Assembly: GCA_037389465.1 (NCBI GenBank)
Contig: JAZARR010000159.1
Location: 4,390,501 to 4,454,500 of the forward strand
Direction: 5' to 3'
Source of the DNA: Baylisascaris procyonis
Taxonomy: Eukaryota; Nematoda; Chromadorea; Rhabditida; Ascarididae
DNA: 64,000 nucleotides
The translations under genes were made by a program, and so were the position numbers. The notes under the pieces were generated by a model. It did not search any database, was not told the origin of the DNA, and saw nothing but the letters and a program-made list of their open reading frames with translations. This document shows, one piece after another, positions 58,445 to 64,000 of this stretch (the first letter of the stretch is position 1; each line of letters starts with the position of its first letter).

Positions 58445-60687
58445 AGAAAAGGCAGAGGAAGTGGTGCAACTGCTTTAAGGCCAAGTGAGCCTATAGAATA
58501 TGAAGGCATTATCTGGACTTTTTAGTATAATATCTGCCAAAAGGCACTAAGAAGACTGTCTCTAAACTTCTTCCCATTTATTTTTTTCTAGAATCAATTT
58601 TTCTTATCTATGAGAGCTTGTTTATGTGTGTATGAGCGGGAAGGGGAGAGGAAAGCAAGGAAGGCTGTCATCACCTTGGCTGTCTTTATCTTGTTTATGT
58701 ACAATCTTGCTCCACTTTGATGGCGTTCATTTTTAGCTATATTTTACTTGTGATATATTTTTATGCTGTCTTCATCTTTAACTTATTCTCCTAGAGATTG
58801 CTTTATCGGCTTTAGAACTAAAAAGTGACCGCATATACGTATGATTCGACAAGAATTCTGTAACTACGGGAAGCGATAGGGAGCGGGAAAGGTTGAAAAA
58901 TCGAAAGAGGAATAGTGAGGCCACCTAGTGTTAACACTTATCTCCCTGTGATTGCTGCAGCTCTTCAGACGCCCTCTGTTTCTGCTGTTTTGGATCCATT
59001 TCTGCCTTTTTTCTTCAGAATTGCGTAGAATGAAAGTTGATTGCCATCCATCCACTTTCTGAAGCTTTACGTCTTTACGTTCTTTTGTGCTTATTCTAAA
59101 CTTATTGAGGTTTGCGAGAGCGATTTCTCTTCATCTTCGGGTATTTTTCATGCCATATTATATTTCTGTGGAATTGCTCCTATTTGCGCCTTCTTGTTTG
59201 GGCCGTCTAGAGCAATTTAACTCACAAACTAGTTCCTAGGGTTATTTTCTGAATTGTTTCGCTTTGAAAATTCGTTTTCTTTTCTTCTTCGAAAGGTTAC
59301 TTGATGACAGTTTGTTGTCATTTCTGATTGATTCTGTTGTTGTTGCCTTCTTTTTTGTCATCACTTTAATGCAGACAAATTTCTCGACTGCATTAGTTGT
59401 TTCGCAGATGCCATTTCAGTGGTTATTCGTATTTCATTTTAGTATCTTTCCGTCCGATTTGTCGGGAAAATCAATTCATTGAAGGCTACCGGAAATTGGC
59501 TAGAAGTGGCTTTATTGTTTCATTTTTGCTTCAGGTGGTTTATTGCTGATCGTTGGCGTTTTCTTCAATTTGCTTTTCAAATAGATAGTCATAAACGTGT
59601 TATTATTGCCGGTTAGTCTTGTAGTTCATTTTATGTCCAACTTTTTGTTCGATCGTCTGATGTATCCATTTAATGCTGTGGGATTAAATGCGTTAAGTTG
59701 TAATCACATTGCATCCAAAGATCGTCTTCTTATGAAAATTCTATGATTCTAGAATGCATCGATCACATTTATCAATGAACTGATGAAGCCGTTTCTCTTA
59801 TCGTCAAATCAGTATTGTAGCTGACGTTAGTTGGCGCTACGATGGGCGCTATCAGTGGAGATTTATCAGCTCGCCGCAACTTGTTGTCCAATGTTTAAAT
59901 GTGGCATAGTATTTGCTTGCCTTGTTTCTTTTCTGGCTCTTTTCGTTTTGTTTTTATGTATTGTTTTTTTCCAATAAACGCAAGACACTCAAAGGCGTTG
60001 TGGAAATGCTGTTGACGGGTTGCTTTCAAAGTTACAATGTTGCAGAGGAGCAGTGATATAGCTCAAGAACTTTTTCACATTTTCGAACGATCTTTGAAAA
60101 CGGGTTCTCATAATATGAGGAAATATGCATGGTGTGTGGCAAACACCAAGACTTTAACAGTTGGTCGAGTTTGGGTAAAGTTATTCTCGTCGTTGTTGCT
60201 GTTGAGAATGGTAAAGTAATCTTTGAGGAGAAGCATATACGTTTGCCGTATGTTTATAACCATTATGTGAGACAGTGGTCAGTCGCAAAACTGTGTCAGC
60301 CAAAAATTAATGGGGAAGTCCAATAATGCGTTAGCCGACGTCCATCCCCCATCCTCTGCAATTACGAGGCTGGATGCTTGGTAATACAAAATTCAGCGTG
60401 AAATGAGTGTACGCAACATGTTGATAAGCCGAAGTAAGAGTCCGGAGAGGGTGTTGACAAGCGAGAAGATGGTGAATGAAACGCGTTGCTGCCATCAAGG
60501 TGAATTCGAAGAACAGGTTTTGATGAGCGCATGCGTTGCACCGTCCCAAATATTCTTATTTCTTTTGGTGCTATTATTGCAATCCACACACAGCTTGCGA
60601 ATAGTCGACTTCCATATTTACGAGTGTTTAGTGACAATGCGCCATAAAGGTTATGTTTGAGACGTTGTTTGCGATGGAATAGCTTGA

Positions 60688-60808
60688 TTTGTCAAATTCA
60701 CTATCGTTGTTTACATCAACTTTTTTTGAAAAACTAGTTCAACTTAAATTTGTTTTGTAAACTAGTTCAAAAATTTGTCAAATTCACAACTTTTTCAACT
60801 TAAATTGT
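60688..60808. repeat. Shuffled short direct repeats
   Basis: tttgtcaaattcac occurs at 60688-60701 and 60774-60787, aaactagttcaa at 60731-60742 and 60759-60770, and caacttaaatt twice. The pattern suggests local slippage or duplication. Confidence 0.8.
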
Positions 60809-63338
60809 GCCATAGGGATTTACATGTGAAACAATGCTATCAATTAGTTTTCTGTTACTCCCAAAAATTGAAATAGCTGCACAAAGACTGCGTTATATGA
60901 GTCAAATTGCTAATTTTCTGAAATATACTACTAAAATTTATTAAGTTAGGAATAGCAGAAAACCGATTTCACTTTAAATTTTTACTCGATTCGCATTTCT
61001 GCTGGATATGCATGTATCACTTAGATGTGAAAGTTTTAAAATTTTTCAACTTTAGCAATCGCATGTCTATTTATATAATTGTTTAATAGTACTTATGAGG
61101 CATACGAGTTGATTAGCACTTGAGTATTGATCGATTAGCTGATAGGTAGAAAAGATTGGCAACCACAAAGAAATTAACGAGACCGGAGACGTCAGCATCG
61201 GATTGCAGTAGATGCGTCTTGCTACTAAGACTCCACATCTGCCATGTTTAGAAGGGCGATTTTTCACTACTCACAAAGTGCTTATCGATAATGTACTTAC
61301 ATCGAAGCGTCGTTGAGTGCAACCATAGATAAGCGAGTTTTTTGTTGGAAAAGCCTTATGTTGTTGCTAAATTTGTTATTTTATTGCTAGTGGCCACACA
61401 TTTAGCTCTTTTACTTCCGCTGTGAATATATAGTTTCAAATATCGCAAATGTTTCAAACGATGCATTAGCTGCCGCCTTTGTTCTTCTTTAATAATCGAT
61501 GTGACGCTTAAAATGGAATATTGCTTTAAATACCGATAATGTAGGAAGATATAGCGAAAAACGACCGATGTTTTATCATCGCAAATGTTTTTTTTTCACA
61601 TATTCAATAATATGTATCACCTCGACGACTTCACCGACCAATTGAGTGGGGGGATGTTTTTATAACGGTTTTGTAAAGAAGGAATTCGCCGAATGGAGCG
61701 TCGTCATTCGAATCTTTTGCCTTCAACTTTGTTGATTGTTTTCAAGTGAGTAAATACAACTAAGGAATGTATTAAGAGATGACAGACTCCGTTGTTTTTT
61801 ATAAGTTAATGGGTGAATAATGCATTACATATGCAATTCCATTTCATTCACTGAGAGCGATATGAGGGCAATAAAATATTTTGAAAGAAATGGTTTGTAA
61901 GGTTACTTGAATACAATATTGCTCAATCACTTTGTTACTTATCTATAAACAAATACTTCGTTTGGCACCTTACCTCCCTATGTCTTCCCATTCCCTCCCT
62001 CTCCACCTCTGCAAATTGACTCATCGAAACGAAGTGTTTGTAAACATTTTTGTTTGAGAGGCGCATTTCATTTTTCTCTGATTTGAAGCCCTTAATGTTA
62101 TTCTTTTGATAATGTTCTAATAACGCATCTGTTTGGATTATGAATCATTGCAGCAAACTAACATCAGTTTATTAGAATGTTAAGGAGATATTGTTGACAA
62201 TAACCATTGGACATTTCGGATTTATTTGGTCAGCCCTAAGTATACACAACAATAAATCACTTGCACAATGGAATTGCGCAGTAGAACAATTCAAATGAAT
62301 TGCTTATCGAGCGTTTTAGAAGGCAAAAATATAGAATTGTTAACGTTCATATATGTGAATATATTTTCATTGATAGGCAGTTAGGGAGTTGTTTCTTTTC
62401 TTTTTTTATAATTCTTTCTATTTGTGATAATAATTTTAAGTGTCATACCTTATGAAGCGATCAAAAATCTCGCTGTAATCGATAAACATTTACGTTTCAG
62501 AGCCGAACCGTTTAAACGCCAAATTTTCTTCTTCATTCTGAATCATTTAAGCGCGCCTCATTATTGTAATTCTTTTTTTTTTCTCATCCTCTCTTCATTT
62601 TGCTCAGGTATTGTCAACTGAATTTGTTAGTTATTAAAATTTCATTCAGCGATTGCTGATTTAATTGCAAGATAGGCCATTAAATTCATTTATTTTGTAA
62701 GACACCGAGAAAGCGGCCACTAATTCAGTCACCGGGGATTTTTGCGATAAATCTCATATGAATCTTGATTAGATTAGTGCAAATTAGTTTGCCTGGAAAA
62801 CCAGTGTTGCTTCAAATGGATAATGCTTTGTTCAAAGTAGAGTCATAGTGGGATTGGGATTTGTGTTGACATGGGATCATGTATGGGGAGGGAAAACCAC
62901 GAAATTCTCTGCGAAACCGAAATGCGAAAGAGTCAAACTATGGTGAATGGGTGAACCGGGGGGTAGGGGAGAAGGATGTAGTGAGGAGACTGAATATATG
63001 CAATTTTTAGTACCCTGCATAGAGGTCACTTTCACAGAAAAAACTGCAACAAAACTTTTCGAAGACTTGTTAGAAGCGAAGATTAGATGTGAAGACAAAA
63101 AAAAAAACAATATCCTTTAGAGAGTAGTCAACTGGAGTGATAAGATGGAAGTTTGGGGCGGAGATGATGATCAATAAGCAGCAAAAATGCGGAAGGTAGG
63201 CAAATTAAGTTCTATTGAACTGCTTGTGGATAAACAGAAGTCTAGAAATTAAGCTCAATATCTGCCATAAATTCACATCCTCAACGGAAATAGTGTTAAA
63301 ATAAACCTCAAGCGAAAATGCCAGGAAAAGCGCAATAA

Positions 63339-63620
63339 CTATAGACGTAAATCTTCTCCTCGATAGTCTATAAATTTTGCGGCGATATACGATCTATGCG
63401 ATTTAAACTTTTTGAGTAATCGATAACCGTTTAGGTTCAGCTCTATAACTGTGATAGTCACGGCTGCAGTTTTGGACGTTCGCAATCCACGATCTGTCGA
63501 ATGAATCCAATCGTTGGACGGAAATGCAGCGATCGTGCTGAAGGGATTGGTTGTATTTACTGGATGCCATTTACGTTCATTTAATTTGATGTGGTGAATA
63601 TTTAGTAAATTTTTCAGCAA
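63339..63620 (-). CDS. Unassigned minus-strand ORF near the right edge, uncertain
   Basis: A 93-codon open frame including NPFSTIAAFPSNDWIHSTDR, then TAAVTITVIELNLNGYRLL. GC is somewhat higher than in the flanks. I do not recognise a family and see no convincing splice pair. It might be an exon of an unrecognised gene or chance. Confidence 0.12.
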   Translation of the reverse strand: MLKNLLNIHHIKLNERKWHPVNTTNPFSTIAAFPSNDWIHSTDRGLRTSKTAAVTITVIELNLNGYRLLKKFKSHRSYIAAKFIDYRGEDLRL

Positions 63621-63924
63621 AAATAAGTAATTTCTATGCAGCGGGATTCATGTTGTTGCAGTTAGCAGAAATTTGGGAAGGAGGGGCAAAAATCTGGACA
63701 GGCGAGAGTGGTGCGAATAAAGGGTTCTCTCACCTCTGAGGTCTCCTCTCATATCCGTCGATCTTCATTATTTTGGATCATGCGCATTGATGTCTTATAT
63801 ATGAAACATATTTTACAGAGCAATAGCACCTCACAAACTTACGGAGTCTCTTCTTATCTCCAGCATAATAGCATAATAGTTGTGATGAAAAAGATTTAAA
63901 AAACTTGTTATTTGCAGGATCAGT

Positions 63925-63993
63925 ATGCGAATATGGTGTCTAATGGCAGCTGCAGTTCCATTCTTACATGCCGAACAGATGTCAACTTCCAAG
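63925..63993 (+). CDS. Probable first coding exon of a further gene, signal peptide, cut by window end
   Basis: A tttgcag acceptor at 63911-63917 is followed 7 nt later by ATG (63925), and the frame reads MRIWCLMAAAVPFLHAEQMS then TSK to a donor AAG/gtgaat at 63994. The reading resembles a signal peptide with a likely cleavage after LHA. With an acceptor just upstream of the ATG this looks like a trans-spliced first exon of a secreted or membrane protein. A second frame of the same exon (DQYANMVSNGSCSSILTC) is also open, so it could instead be an internal exon of a gene starting upstream. The product is unknown. Confidence 0.45.
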
Positions 63994-64000
63994 GTGAATA

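Larger units (their letters stand above)
58179..63917. other. Intergenic DNA between MOGS and the next plus-strand exon
   Basis: AT-rich with T-runs typical of non-coding nematode DNA. It contains a small duplicated patch at 60688-60808 and a few unassigned open frames; the only one with raised GC is on the minus strand at 63339-63620. No exon pair with matching phase and known domain was found. Confidence 0.55.

Overview
This is a nuclear genomic window from a nematode. The evidence is two intron-rich animal genes with short exons (42-253 nt), many phase-consistent GT-AG introns, one start codon sitting 2 nt behind a T-rich splice acceptor as expected for spliced-leader trans-splicing, AT-rich non-coding DNA, and decayed non-LTR retrotransposon pieces. 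Introns of about 0.1-5.8 kb are long for Caenorhabditis. A parasitic nematode with an expanded genome (for example an ascarid or spirurid relative, or a strongylid) is my inference; the species cannot be fixed from sequence alone. No prokaryotic-type operon, CRISPR array, rRNA or convincing tRNA was seen.

Layout. Bases 1-3,745: intergenic DNA downstream of the first gene, no coding exon recognised. Bases 3,746-37,075, minus strand: a complete class II phosphatidylinositol 3-kinase gene (PIK3C2 family; C. elegans orthologue piki-1), rebuilt here as 36 exons summing to 4,851 nt, which is 1,617 codons with stop. Bases 37,076-48,226: an 11.15-kb interval between the two divergent start codons, with at least three degenerate non-LTR reverse-transcriptase remnants, a 92-bp TA microsatellite and a few orphan ORFs. 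Bases 48,227-58,178, plus strand: a complete ER mannosyl-oligosaccharide glucosidase I gene (MOGS, GH63), rebuilt as 13 exons summing to 2,433 nt (810 residues). Bases 58,179-63,917: non-coding apart from weak ORFs. Bases 63,918-63,993, plus strand: probably the first exon of a further gene, perhaps encoding a secreted protein, cut by the window edge.

How the genes work. The kinase phosphorylates phosphoinositides on plasma and endosomal membranes; its N-terminus carries a ubiquitin-interacting motif and short endocytic-adaptor-like motifs, followed by Ras-binding-like, C2, helical, kinase, PX and C2 domains. Glucosidase I removes the outermost glucose of newly transferred N-glycans in the ER. 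They share no pathway; they are simply divergent neighbours. Exon models come from reading splice sites, matching reading phase across every junction, and comparing the translation with remembered family sequences. A few splice junctions remain ambiguous and are flagged.

I did not find a previously undescribed system. The most interesting local features are a partial exon duplication at the helical-kinase boundary of the PI3K gene whose copies differ almost only at silent sites, a probable GC-AG intron in the kinase domain, and the endocytic motif cluster in the PI3K N-terminus.
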